From: Sphingobacterium sp. GVS05A
GTDB taxonomy: Bacteria > Bacteroidota > Bacteroidia > Sphingobacteriales > Sphingobacteriaceae
Assembly (NCBI RefSeq): GCF_019969845.1
Contig: NZ_JAHXYR010000001.1
Span: 186,001-250,000, forward strand
Length of the DNA stretch: 64,000 nucleotides
Direction of reading: 5' to 3'
Below the pieces are notes generated by a model. That model was not told where the DNA came from, did not search any database, and saw only the letters and a program-made list of their open reading frames with translations. This document shows, piece after piece, positions 1 through 8,647 of the stretch; within the stretch, counting starts at the first letter, position 1; the number at the start of each line of letters is the position of its first letter. The position numbers and the translations under genes are program-made.

Positions 1-140
1 TCCAAAATCAACACCAGTTCGCATAGTTCATGAAAATGAAGAGGATTGCTCAAAAAGTCTTGATCAACTATTTTGACATGGATGGTTCTTTCGCTGGGCG
101 GACTGAGTTCAATAAATTGAGCTTTGGGTAATTTGTTCAT
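1..140 (-). CDS. AraC-family transcriptional regulator, N-terminal fragment (cut by window edge)
   Basis: The minus strand opens with an ATG at 140 and stays open for 46 codons to the window edge. The visible residues end in a stretch reading HFHELCELVLIL, which is the usual first strand of the cupin-like sensor domain of Bacteroidota AraC regulators, where the HxH part lines the ligand pocket. The DNA-binding domain lies outside the window. The gene is divergent from the sugar operon starting at 335, so it is a natural candidate for its regulator; this is inferred from position only. Confidence 0.6.
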   Translation of the reverse strand, partial: MNKLPKAQFIELSPPSERTIHVKIVDQDFLSNPLHFHELCELVLIL

Positions 141-262
141 AGCTAGCGAGATTGGTTGACTACAAAAATAAATTATTTATCGATATTTCAAACAATATTC
201 ACCTATATAAGTATTTATTGGTGGTATTTGGGGATATATAGTTTTTGTTTTTGTATGATCAG

Positions 263-296
263 TTTTAGTATTGCATTTTAACGGCCTGTATCTTTG
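263..296 (+). promoter_or_regulatory. Bacteroidota-type promoter for the 335-5921 operon
   Basis: TATCTTTG at 289-296 matches the Bacteroidota -7 consensus TAnnTTTG exactly. A weak -33 element (TTTTAG, 263-268) lies about 20 bases upstream. Transcription would start near 303, leaving a leader of about 30 bases before the RraA-like gene. Confidence 0.45.
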
Positions 297-334
297 ACAG
301 AATAAGATAGCCTTATTTAGTTGATATCAGGAAA

Positions 335-1042
335 ATGAAAGAAAATAACCTTATGAAATGGGCGAATGATGAAACGCTTTTTGAGCTGATCCGTAAGGAA
401 CTTTTTACAGCTGTCATTGGGGATGTGATGGACAAAATGGGATTGTTCCATCAATTTCTGCCACCGAATATAAGACCTTTAAAATCAGATTTGTTTTTAA
501 TTGGTAGGGCAATGACGGTATTGGAGGCCGATGTTTGCGGAACTGCTGAACAGCAGTCGAAGAATTCAGTATTGGCTAAATCATTTGGATTGATGCTTGA
601 GGCCTTGGATGATCTACGTCCGGGTGAGATTTATATTTGCAGCGGCTCTTCGCCGGACTATGCGCTCTGGGGTGAGATTATGAGTGCAAGGGCCAAAACA
701 TTGGGTGCGCATGGGGCGATTGTCAATGGCTACTCAAGAGATACCGTTGGGATTTTGGCGCTCGAGTTTCCTTGTTTCTCCATGGGCTGTTATGCACAGG
801 ATCAGGCACCACGTGGAAAGGTTATTGACTGGCGGGTGCCCATCCGTTTTGGGAATGTCCTGATCAAGGATGGCGATATGTTGATCGGCGATATTGATGG
901 TGTCTGCGTGGTACCACGCGAATATGAACAGGAGGTTTTCGCTCGGGCATTTGAAAAAGCGAGAGCTGAAAAAGTAGTATTGAACAAGGTTATGGAAGGC
1001 ATGGGTGCCAAAGAAGCATTTGAAAAATATGGAATTATGTAA
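335..1042 (+). CDS. RraA-family protein, putative 2-keto-3-deoxy-aldonate or HMG-type aldolase
   Basis: This 235-residue cytoplasmic protein has the RraA/HMG-aldolase fold pattern: WGE at 112-114, a glycine-rich segment ending in GYSRD with R135 and D136, and GDIDGV around 185-190. In class II pyruvate aldolases of this superfamily the Arg-Asp pair and a divalent metal act in retro-aldol cleavage of 2-keto acids. The start has an AGGAAA ribosome site just upstream. It is the first gene of a four-gene run with a GH2 glycosidase, an enolase-superfamily dehydratase and an SDR, which favours a catabolic aldolase over the RNase E inhibitor role that gave the family its name. The substrate is not readable from sequence. 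Confidence 0.8.
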   Translation: MKENNLMKWANDETLFELIRKELFTAVIGDVMDKMGLFHQFLPPNIRPLKSDLFLIGRAMTVLEADVCGTAEQQSKNSVLAKSFGLMLEALDDLRPGEIYICSGSSPDYALWGEIMSARAKTLGAHGAIVNGYSRDTVGILALEFPCFSMGCYAQDQAPRGKVIDWRVPIRFGNVLIKDGDMLIGDIDGVCVVPREYEQEVFARAFEKARAEKVVLNKVMEGMGAKEAFEKYGIM

Positions 1043-3935
1043 ATTAAAATTGTCCAAAGGCAGCTGGTTGGCGCTGTTGTTGGCCTGTACGACCTTGGGA
1101 AACCTGTCGGCACAACAGGCTGGATCATTTTTGACGCCTTTGCCTGATCAGTTGGCCACAAGTAAAACCAGTCGGATTCTGTTGAATGGACAGTGGAACT
1201 TCAAAGTTGCCAATACTAAGCCAGTGGCCATTCAGGTACCGGGAGAATGGGAGATGCAAGGCCAGCATGTCGCTGCGGGTGAAACGGCAGTGTATGAGCG
1301 TTCATTTGAAATGCCCGATGATTGGGAAGGTAATCCGGTATACATTCGCTTTGACGGTGTCAGTTCACATGCGCTTGTCAAAGTAAACGACCAGGTAGTC
1401 GGTGAACATGAAGGCGGATTTGTGGCTTTTCAGGTTGACCTAAATGAAAAGGTCAACAAAGGAAAAAATAAACTGACCGTAGAAGTTCAGGCAAATACCC
1501 TAAGTGATATTTTATCTTGTGTGTCTCAGTATGCGGCGCATACCGTGGGTGGAATTTTGCGCAAAGCAACTTTATTTACAGTGCCTAAGGTGCATATTTC
1601 GGATGCAGCAGTTGCAACAGATTTCGATTCAAAATATGTCCATGCAACGCTTAAACTTGCCGGCCTGGTGCAAAATAGCTCGAACCAGCCGCAGCAGGTC
1701 CAATTGCGCTATGTACTCCGGGATGCCGACGGTAAGACAGTTCTTCAAAAATCCTCCGACAAGATTCAGCTTGGGGTAGGGAGCCATAAACGGATCGAAA
1801 GTCTACTAGCGGTCAAAAAACCGATGCACTGGTCGGCCGAGACGCCTTACCTCTATCTATTGGAAACGGATTTGATCGTCAATGGTGAGGCCGTGCAAAT
1901 GAATAAGCAAAAAGTAGGATTTCGCGAAATTGAAATCGTAAAAAACCAATTATTGGTAAACGGAAAACCTGTGAAATTGAGGGGAGTTAATAGACATGCT
2001 GTGCATCCGTTGAATGGTAGGGCTTCAAATCCAGAAATAGATCGGCAGGATGTGCTTTTATTCAAACAGGCGAATGTCAATTATATTCGCACTTCGCACT
2101 ACCCTCCATCAGAGGAATTTTTGAATGCAGCAGACGAATTGGGTATGTATGTGGAGAGTGAAGCTGCATTGAGCTGGATTCAACATCATGCTTCTCCAAT
2201 CTGGCGGAAATGGGACTATAAAGATAAACGTTTTTTGCCAGTTATGCTGGTGGCAAATATCGATAATGTATTGAGTAATAGACAGCACCCTTCTATATTG
2301 TTCTGGTCGCTGGGAAATGAATCTCATTGGAGCCCACTTTGGGCGGAGATCAATCAACATGTGAAAACCTTGGATCCAACACGTCCGACAAGCTTTCATG
2401 ATCAAACTTGGGGTGGCTTTAATAATGGTGGAAGTAAGGCTGATATTGCCAATTACCATTATCCAGGTATTAACGGGCCTTTGGCAACCGATACCATGAA
2501 AAGACCAACATTATTTGGCGAATATGCACATCTTTCAACCTATAATAGGCGTGAATTGTTGACCGATCCTGGCATCAGGGATGCTTATAATGCTCCCTTG
2601 GTGACCTTTGTTGACTCGATTTATAAATATTCCGCCAATTTAGGTGGAGCGATCTGGAGTGGTATTGATGATACTTTTCATCTTCCCGATGGACGTATTG
2701 TTGGTTATGGGCCCTGGGGGCCAATCGATGGATGGCGCAGACCGAAACCGGAGTACTTTGGTATGAAAAAGGCTTATTCACCAATCAAAATCGGTAAACC
2801 GGTTATTAACGGTAGTAAAGTCGTTATCGATATTGAAAATAGGTATGATTTTCTGTCACTTGATCAAATTAAATTTGTGGCTATTGTCGATGGAAAACAA
2901 TTTCCATTCAAAGCCGCTATCGGACCTCGTAAAGGTGGGCAGGTAACCTTGCCAATTCCAAGTGGGTACAGCTCATTGCAGATTATTGCAACAGATAATC
3001 AGGGAAATGAGGTCGAAAATGAGTTGTTTCAGAAAGACCGAAAAAATCAAGAACAATTTTTGACGACAGCGTTACAGCTGAAACAAGATTCGGCGTATAT
3101 TTATGTAAAACAAGGAAATTTGGATTATACATTTAGCAGAACCTATGGTAAATTGGTAGCAGTGCGAAAAGATGGCGAACTTATTTTGAGCAAAGGCCCC
3201 ACAATCGCATTAATCGAAGCGAATGCGGAGGACGGGGGAAAACCGAATGTAGCGGGGGAGACCTATCAGAATAATATTGCACCATTGAAACAATATGAAC
3301 AATATATCTTATTTGCCGATGCCGTGGAGGCAATTGATTCGGCTGATAGCATTTCGGTAAGTATGAATCTTACCTATCAAAATGGAAAAGGAAAACAAAA
3401 ATTTGTTTTCCTTAAGAACGGTCTTCTGCGTATAGAATACGAAATGTTTTATCAACGGGAGAAGGAAATGAATCTTTATCAATCAGGTTTGATGATGGAA
3501 TTGCCTTTATCGTACAATAAATTAGCCTGGTCGCGCAAAGGTGCATTTTCAACTTATCCAGAAAATCATATCGGGAGAAATGAAGGTGAAGCAGCATTGA
3601 ATGCTATTCTGCTTTATGAAGTAGAAGAACATGGGAAGCCACAGGCGAAGGATTGGAAAGATGATGCCAATAGTTTGGGATCAAACGATTTTAGATCGAC
3701 CAAAGCAAATATTCATTGGGCAAGCATAAATGGGCCTGGAGCTAAAGTAACGGTACTATCCAATGGACAACAACATTCCAGAGCATGGAAGCAAGATCAA
3801 CATATTCAATGGTTGGTAGCGGATTATTCAAACAATGGCTCAGAACCTTTTTATGGCTCGCCGCATAGCTATGGCCGTAAAAAAATAAAAAAAGGGGATA
3901 AGTTAAGTGGACAGATTATTCTAAAAATAGATTAA
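1029..3935 (+). CDS. Secreted glycoside hydrolase family 2 (beta-galactosidase/beta-glucuronidase type)
   Basis: The protein has 968 residues counted from the ATG at 1029, chosen because it gives a normal signal peptide ending in NLSAQQ; the upstream ATG at 1005 would put charged residues in front. Domain order is the GH2 sugar-binding jelly roll, an Ig-like domain, the TIM barrel, then C-terminal beta domains. The acid/base sits in LGNES (E431) and the nucleophile in LFGEYAH (E498). The start lies inside the RraA-like gene with a 14-base overlap, which suggests translational coupling. It probably works in the periplasm or on the surface, releasing the sugar that the neighbouring enzymes oxidise. 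Galactosidase versus glucuronidase cannot be decided by reading. Confidence 0.88.
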   Translation: MELCKLKLSKGSWLALLLACTTLGNLSAQQAGSFLTPLPDQLATSKTSRILLNGQWNFKVANTKPVAIQVPGEWEMQGQHVAAGETAVYERSFEMPDDWEGNPVYIRFDGVSSHALVKVNDQVVGEHEGGFVAFQVDLNEKVNKGKNKLTVEVQANTLSDILSCVSQYAAHTVGGILRKATLFTVPKVHISDAAVATDFDSKYVHATLKLAGLVQNSSNQPQQVQLRYVLRDADGKTVLQKSSDKIQLGVGSHKRIESLLAVKKPMHWSAETPYLYLLETDLIVNGEAVQMNKQKVGFREIEIVKNQLLVNGKPVKLRGVNRHAVHPLNGRASNPEIDRQDVLLFKQANVNYIRTSHYPPSEEFLNAADELGMYVESEAALSWIQHHASPIWRKWDYKDKRFLPVMLVANIDNVLSNRQHPSILFWSLGNESHWSPLWAEINQHVKTLDPTRPTSFHDQTWGGFNNGGSKADIANYHYPGINGPLATDTMKRPTLFGEYAHLSTYNRRELLTDPGIRDAYNAPLVTFVDSIYKYSANLGGAIWSGIDDTFHLPDGRIVGYGPWGPIDGWRRPKPEYFGMKKAYSPIKIGKPVINGSKVVIDIENRYDFLSLDQIKFVAIVDGKQFPFKAAIGPRKGGQVTLPIPSGYSSLQIIATDNQGNEVENELFQKDRKNQEQFLTTALQLKQDSAYIYVKQGNLDYTFSRTYGKLVAVRKDGELILSKGPTIALIEANAEDGGKPNVAGETYQNNIAPLKQYEQYILFADAVEAIDSADSISVSMNLTYQNGKGKQKFVFLKNGLLRIEYEMFYQREKEMNLYQSGLMMELPLSYNKLAWSRKGAFSTYPENHIGRNEGEAALNAILLYEVEEHGKPQAKDWKDDANSLGSNDFRSTKANIHWASINGPGAKVTVLSNGQQHSRAWKQDQHIQWLVADYSNNGSEPFYGSPHSYGRKKIKKGDKLSGQIILKID

Positions 3936-3949
3936 AAAATTGAATCGGA

Positions 3950-5116
3950 ATGAAGATTATAGACGTCAAAGTCTGGTTGGTAGAAGGAGTAAAGTACAAT
4001 TGGACTTTATTAAAGATTTATACAGATACAGGTCATACAGGTGTGGGCGAGGCTACCAACTGGCCAGGTAGTCCAATTGTGTTTGAGGCTGCCAAACATG
4101 TGGGCCAACGGATCATTGGGTTGGACCCCATGAAAACAGATTTTATCTGGACCAAACTTTATCGCGACTTAAACTGGATAGGGCCCTATGGTGCGAGCAT
4201 GTGTGCGATATCAGGAATTGATATGGCGCTCTTGGACTTGAAAGCAAAGGTGCTTGGAGTACCTTGTTATGAACTACTGGGTGGTGCATTTCGCAAAGAA
4301 ATCTTGCTGTACGCGAATTATTGGTTTACCGCTGGCGGGCACAATCCACAAGATTATGCCAAACAGGCGCGTGCGGTGAAGGATGCCGGTTTTACAGGAT
4401 TAAAATTTGATCCTTTTGCGCATACAAACTACCTCTATGGAGAAGATTTGGCGGTTAACCTGAATTTGACTGCCGAGCAGCAAGATTTAGCTTTTGAAGT
4501 AAGTAAAGCAGTTCGTGATAGCGTAGGCCCCAATTTTGATATTATGATTGAGACCCATGCAATGTTGAATTATCGGGTAGCCGTACAGATGGCACAACGC
4601 CTTTCGGAATTGAATATCACTTGGTATGAGGAACCTGCAGGTCCAGAAAATGCGGACAACTTGCGGGCAATGCGTGAACGCATACCTTCCAATGTGTCAA
4701 TCTGTGTCGGAGAAAGACATTACACGAGACATGGAATCCGACCGGTACTGGAAAAAAATATCTGTGATATTATGATGCCCGATATTACGCGATGTGGCGG
4801 GCCTTCGGAAATGAAGCGGATGGCAACGATGATGGAAGCCTACAATGTATTGTTGGCACCACATAATCCAAATGGGCCACTTTCAACCTTGGCAAGTGCC
4901 CATGTGTGTGCATCGGTACCAAACTTTTTTAGACAGGAATTTCTGTTCAACGATGTTCCCTGGAGGGATGAAGTCATCGATCATCCAATTAAGGATATGG
5001 TGAAGAATGGTCATTTGATATTGAGTGAGAATCCGGGATTAGGTGTAGACCTGATCGAAGAAGAAATGCTTAAGCATCCAGGGATATTGGAGCCTAGACC
5101 AGGTTTTTACGTGTAA
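3950..5116 (+). CDS. Mandelate racemase/muconate lactonizing enzyme family dehydratase (D-galactonate dehydratase-like)
   Basis: This 388-residue enolase-superfamily enzyme has an N-terminal capping domain and a barrel with three acidic metal ligands: E201 (IETHAML), E227 (WYEEP) and E255 (VGER). H203 and H305 (APHNPNGP) stand at the spacings of the two catalytic histidines of D-galactonate dehydratase, and a D278/H305 pair is also present. The first ligand is Glu where DgoD has Asp. This pattern supports dehydration of an aldonate to a 2-keto-3-deoxy acid. It starts 14 bases after the GH2 gene and sits between it and an SDR, fitting one oxidative pathway. The exact aldonate is unknown. Confidence 0.85.
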   Translation: MKIIDVKVWLVEGVKYNWTLLKIYTDTGHTGVGEATNWPGSPIVFEAAKHVGQRIIGLDPMKTDFIWTKLYRDLNWIGPYGASMCAISGIDMALLDLKAKVLGVPCYELLGGAFRKEILLYANYWFTAGGHNPQDYAKQARAVKDAGFTGLKFDPFAHTNYLYGEDLAVNLNLTAEQQDLAFEVSKAVRDSVGPNFDIMIETHAMLNYRVAVQMAQRLSELNITWYEEPAGPENADNLRAMRERIPSNVSICVGERHYTRHGIRPVLEKNICDIMMPDITRCGGPSEMKRMATMMEAYNVLLAPHNPNGPLSTLASAHVCASVPNFFRQEFLFNDVPWRDEVIDHPIKDMVKNGHLILSENPGLGVDLIEEEMLKHPGILEPRPGFYV

Positions 5117-5129
5117 ATTTTATAAGAAA

Positions 5130-5921
5130 ATGGCGTTTACAATTGATTTGACGGACAAAATTGTCCTTATCACTGGTGGTATTTCTGGAATTGGGCTAGG
5201 GGTAAGTATGCAATTTGCACAGGCCGGCGCAACGGTGATAGCCTGTGCCGAATTAACTGTTGATGATCCGACAGTGGCTTCATTTTTTTTGAAAATGGAG
5301 CCCTTTCATGAGCGTACATTTTATTATGAGACTGATGTGTCTCAAGAAGCTGCGATTCTGAAGCTGGCTTTACTTTTGCAACAAGAGTATGGTCGTCTGG
5401 ATATACTGGTTTCCAATGCTGGACAGAATGTTTTCAGGGGCCTGGATGACTGTACATTAGCGGATTGGAACAACAACAGTGCGTTGAATCTCGCTTCCCA
5501 TTGGCTGTTAGCCAAAACCCTTAAACCGCTACTGATGCAGGCCTCACCTGGAGTGATTATCATCATGGCCTCTAACCATGCCTATGCTTCCATTCCGGGA
5601 TGTTTTCCCTACAATGTCACAAAAGGGGCTTTATTGTCCTTGGTGCGTGCCATGGCTGTTGAATGGGGACCCGCGATTCGAGCGGTAGGGCTCGCACCGG
5701 GATTTATTGATACCCCGGGGAATCAAAAATGGTTCGATTCATTTCCGGATGCCGAGCAGGAGCGACAAAAAACTATCGATAGACATCCGGTTAAACGACT
5801 TGGTACAGCCGAAGAGGTCGGCGGTTGGTGTGTATTTCTTTCCAGTACCTACGCTTCCTTTGCGAGTGGAACGACCTATCTCATTGATGGGGGTAGAAAT
5901 GCTTTAATGCAAGAAGATTAA
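5130..5921 (+). CDS. Short-chain dehydrogenase/reductase, putative sugar dehydrogenase
   Basis: This 263-residue classical SDR carries the cofactor motif TGGISGIG (15-22), NAG (96-98), catalytic S148 and Y161xxxK165, and the C-terminal substrate loop. It starts 13 bases after the dehydratase gene and closes the operon. In oxidative sugar pathways an SDR makes the lactone or aldonate that the dehydratase then uses, and that is the inferred job here; a 2-keto acid reductase is the main alternative. Cofactor preference (NAD or NADP) is not clear: the residues after the second strand read ACAELT rather than a typical acidic NAD site. Confidence 0.85.
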   Translation: MAFTIDLTDKIVLITGGISGIGLGVSMQFAQAGATVIACAELTVDDPTVASFFLKMEPFHERTFYYETDVSQEAAILKLALLLQQEYGRLDILVSNAGQNVFRGLDDCTLADWNNNSALNLASHWLLAKTLKPLLMQASPGVIIIMASNHAYASIPGCFPYNVTKGALLSLVRAMAVEWGPAIRAVGLAPGFIDTPGNQKWFDSFPDAEQERQKTIDRHPVKRLGTAEEVGGWCVFLSSTYASFASGTTYLIDGGRNALMQED

Positions 5922-6051
5922 AAAATAAGCACATCGACAGGGGGGCTTGAAGCGTAATAGCTATGGAAAGAAATGTAAAAACAGCGCAGGTATTGCTAGA
6001 GGCGAAAATTAAATACAATAGACTAGTAGTTTTTTGTTACTTCTAAAATTA

Positions 6052-6084
6052 TTGCACCTCCAATGACAACAATTATTATATTTG
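6052..6084 (+). promoter_or_regulatory. Bacteroidota-type promoter for the CxGxC/cytochrome cassette
   Basis: TATATTTG at 6077-6084 is an exact TAnnTTTG -7 box, with TTG at 6052-6054 as a possible -33 box. The predicted start of transcription near 6091 lies downstream of an in-frame ATG at 6082, which argues for the ATG at 6100 as the true start of the first gene. Confidence 0.45.
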
Positions 6085-6099
6085 CAATACTGTCAATTC

Positions 6100-6477
6100 A
6101 TGAAAGCGAAACAATTCATATGGATCTTACTGCCATTGATGCTCCTCCAGAGCTTCTCTACCGTATGGGTATGGACTGTTTTTGAACTCAATAGAGACTA
6201 TATTGCCAAAAATGAATGTATCAACCGCTTTAACGAAAAGGCGCTTTCCTGTAGAGGGCAATGTATCTTGATGAAAAAGATGCGTGAACATGAAGAAAAG
6301 GAGCAGAAGAAACTCGAGACACGCATCATCGATGTTGTTTTTATCAACAACAGCCTGAATTTTACCTTTGACAATTCTTCATCTGACGAAGACTGTATTC
6401 AACTGGCCTTTGCAGAACAGAAAGAGAATTATGCTTACCGCCCCATCTTTTCTATTTTCCACCCACCGCTCGTCTAA
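6100..6477 (+). CDS. Small membrane-anchored CxGxC protein, uncharacterised
   Basis: The protein has 125 residues from the ATG at 6100. One N-terminal hydrophobic segment is followed by an ELNRDYI motif, a conserved C-x-x-R, then CRGQC, a charged helix rich in Lys and Glu, and a C-terminal IFHPPLV. The gene at 7261 encodes a clear paralogue with the same landmarks (ECNRDYI, CKGFC, IFKPPIV). Paired cysteines in a short extracytoplasmic domain suggest metal binding or thiol chemistry, but no function can be named. It lies upstream of a cytochrome c lipoprotein gene, with a 271-base spacer in which no gene was recognised. Confidence 0.7.
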   Translation: MKAKQFIWILLPLMLLQSFSTVWVWTVFELNRDYIAKNECINRFNEKALSCRGQCILMKKMREHEEKEQKKLETRIIDVVFINNSLNFTFDNSSSDEDCIQLAFAEQKENYAYRPIFSIFHPPLV

Positions 6478-6748
6478 TACCTTTTAAAGAATTTATTGGA
6501 TGCAACGATTGACGTTTTATGTAAACGGTCCAATCTGTATGTGTTTTCCTGAGAAGAATAACTGTATGCATGTTGCCCAGTGATTTATACCACGGAAAGC
6601 ATATTCTTCGTCCATGAAGGAAGTCCCTTTGGCGCTATTGATCCAGCTGGATTAGGCTGATGGGACTGGCTATCGAATCTCCTATCTGCTGAAGGAATAG
6701 CACATGGGAATACTATATACTGTTTTAAACAATTGGAAAAAGAGAGTA

Positions 6749-7243
6749 ATGAAAAATAGAATCACAATAATCCTTGCCTGTTTTGGCTTTATCCTTCTGC
6801 TTGCCTGTGCGGATAATGGGGATAAGAAAAAGGTATCAACCGGCAAAGCTACTGAGCCGGCAGCGGCATCTCCAGCAACCGAAATGTTGGACTATAAAAC
6901 CGAAGGAGCCAAAGGGGTAGGTCCTGTTGTATCTTTTGAGCACAAACCCTTTGATGCACAGCTCGCAAATAGGGGGGTAGAGTTATTTGTCTCCAAATGT
7001 GCTATGTGTCATGGCTTTGATCGTACCTTGGTAGGTCCGTCATTGGACGGTGTCATCAAACGCCGTACACCGGAATGGATCATGAATATGATGCTCGATC
7101 CGGCAACAATGCTTGAAAAAGATCCTGATGCAAAAGCACTGAGCAAGGAGTTTGCGTCACCCATGATCAGTCTGGGCTTGCAACAGGAAGATGCGCCCGC
7201 AATTTTGGAGTACCTCCGCGAACGGAATAGCGCAACGAAATAA
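6749..7243 (+). CDS. Mono-heme cytochrome c lipoprotein, NosC-like
   Basis: The protein has 164 residues from the ATG at 6749, which follows an AGAGAG ribosome site and gives a lipoprotein signal ending LLLAC20; an upstream ATG at 6704 would spoil it. After a low-complexity linker comes a class I cytochrome c domain with CAMCH (84-88), GPSLDGV, a RRTPEWIMNMM helix and a possible distal ligand M139 in SPMIS. The segment from the heme to the C-terminus resembles the small cytochromes encoded in Bacteroidota nitrous oxide reductase clusters. No nosZ, nosD or nosL is present here. It probably passes electrons at the membrane surface to an unknown partner. Confidence 0.85.
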   Translation: MKNRITIILACFGFILLLACADNGDKKKVSTGKATEPAAASPATEMLDYKTEGAKGVGPVVSFEHKPFDAQLANRGVELFVSKCAMCHGFDRTLVGPSLDGVIKRRTPEWIMNMMLDPATMLEKDPDAKALSKEFASPMISLGLQQEDAPAILEYLRERNSATK

Positions 7244-7260
7244 AGAAATAATCTATATCG

Positions 7261-7647
7261 ATGAAATCCTACAAGCTGAAAGGACTTTTCTGTCTGTTGA
7301 TGGCCTGGGCTCTTTGCCTACAGGCAACCAATCTATTGTGGGTATTTATTGGCTTTGAATGCAATCGGGATTATATTGAGCAGCAGCTATGTGTCTATCG
7401 CTATGAACCTGCGGCTACCTGTAAGGGGTTCTGCTACCTGAGTGAGAAAACAGTGGAAGAAAAAGAGGCCAGCGATGTGTTGATCAAAGTGAAAAGTGCT
7501 GAGATACCGCTGTTTGTACAGCTTGTTCAAGAGCTGACCCGGCAGCAACCCTTTACCCGAATTTTAAGAATAACCCATCCGCTAACGGAAGGTAACCCCT
7601 TGTGTCAGGGGATCTTTGACCGGATTTTTAAACCTCCAATCGTATAA
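7261..7647 (+). CDS. Small membrane-anchored CxGxC protein, paralogue of the 6100 gene
   Basis: This 128-residue protein begins 17 bases after the cytochrome gene. It has an N-terminal membrane segment (about 8-30), then ECNRDYI, a cysteine followed by YRYE, CKGFCYL, a variable helical region, and a C-terminal IFKPPIV. The order and spacing of these landmarks match the protein at 6100, so the two are paralogues flanking a redox lipoprotein. Extra cysteines at both ends of the core could bind metal or form a disulphide. The function is unknown; co-transcription with the cytochrome is likely from spacing. Confidence 0.75.
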   Translation: MKSYKLKGLFCLLMAWALCLQATNLLWVFIGFECNRDYIEQQLCVYRYEPAATCKGFCYLSEKTVEEKEASDVLIKVKSAEIPLFVQLVQELTRQQPFTRILRITHPLTEGNPLCQGIFDRIFKPPIV

Positions 7648-7689
7648 CCATTCCCTTTAAATTTTTTATTGAAGAAAAAGAATAAGATA

Positions 7690-8556
7690 ATGGTAATACG
7701 AAAAGAAAAACTAGATTTTCTAAGACTAGAAAATATTGATTCGGCTTCCAATGGGATTATTATTATGCCTATCGCCGAATATTTACATGCCAAAGCTCAA
7801 CAAAAGACATTGCTCGCGCATTCATACTATAGTGTTTTGCTGATTAAGAGTGGTGGCCTGACGATGGTGGCAGATAAAAGAATGTATGCCATGGGCAGGC
7901 ATGATATGCTGAGCATCAGCGCCGATTGTGTCTGTAGCTTCCTGCATAATATACCTGTCGAAGGAAGTATCGTCCTTTTTACGGAAACCTTTTTTATGCA
8001 GCGCTACCATATGGAAAGGACACACTACTTTAACTATTTAAAATGTAACCGGATGAACGGCTTTGTATTGACCAGTGAAGACATCGAAAGATGTAGCCAC
8101 CTGATGGAGCTGATGCAGAAGGAATATCGTACAGCAAAATTTGGCTCAAGAGAGTTGCTACACAACCACCTGCATAGTTTGCTACAGCTGTTGGGGCGTC
8201 GGATTACAAAAAATATTGGCGCTGTGCGGATGGACGAAAAGGAGGAACGGTTAATGGCTTTCGAGACTTTGTTGGACGAAAATTATAGAGAGAAGCGATT
8301 CCCGTCTTTCTATGCCGAAAGACTGAATTTGTCAGTCAATCATCTCAACCGCATTTGCCGCGAAAAGAGAGCCGCAAGTTGTGGCACACTGATCCGGAAT
8401 CGGATCGTATTAGAAGCAGAACGTCTGCTGTATCATACGTTTAAAACGGTCAGGGAAATAGCCATTGAACTAGGATTTGACAATGTACCTTATTTCATAA
8501 CATTTTTTAAGGCCAAGAAAGGGCAGAGCCCTGAGGAATTTAGGAGAAACCAATAG
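7690..8556 (+). CDS. AraC-family transcriptional regulator
   Basis: The protein has 288 residues from the ATG at 7690; a TTG at 7669 is the only longer alternative. The N-terminal half is a cupin-like sensing domain (LTMVADKRMYAMGRHDML region). The C-terminal 100 residues hold the two helix-turn-helix units, the first around LNLSVNHLNRICREK and the second in VREIAIELGFDNVPYFITFFK, ending in the usual GQSPEEFR. It follows the cytochrome cassette on the same strand after 42 bases and may regulate it. The ligand is unknown. An intrinsic terminator follows at 8580. Confidence 0.88.
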   Translation: MVIRKEKLDFLRLENIDSASNGIIIMPIAEYLHAKAQQKTLLAHSYYSVLLIKSGGLTMVADKRMYAMGRHDMLSISADCVCSFLHNIPVEGSIVLFTETFFMQRYHMERTHYFNYLKCNRMNGFVLTSEDIERCSHLMELMQKEYRTAKFGSRELLHNHLHSLLQLLGRRITKNIGAVRMDEKEERLMAFETLLDENYREKRFPSFYAERLNLSVNHLNRICREKRAASCGTLIRNRIVLEAERLLYHTFKTVREIAIELGFDNVPYFITFFKAKKGQSPEEFRRNQ

Positions 8557-8579
8557 GATAGTAAGAGGGGGCAATCTCA

Positions 8580-8634
8580 GATTCGGCAGTAGGCTCGCAT
8601 TTTGCGCATTTGCCTACTGTCCGAATCGTTTTTC
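8580..8634 (+). terminator. Intrinsic terminator after the AraC gene
   Basis: The arms GATTCGG-c-AGTAGGC (8580-8594) and GCCTACT-gt-CCGAATC (8612-8627) pair with one small internal mismatch and are followed by a run of Ts from 8629. This closes the plus-strand unit. Confidence 0.75.
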
Positions 8635-8647
8635 TTAACATGTCATC

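Noticed and set aside
2109..2459. Long antisense frames inside the GH2 and other enzyme genes
   Set aside because: They lie wholly within genes whose sense products carry full domain signatures.
5963..6046. A 27-codon frame starting MERNVKTAQ before the CxGxC cassette
   Set aside because: It has no ribosome site and no recognisable similarity, and it ends just upstream of the promoter boxes; too short to support.
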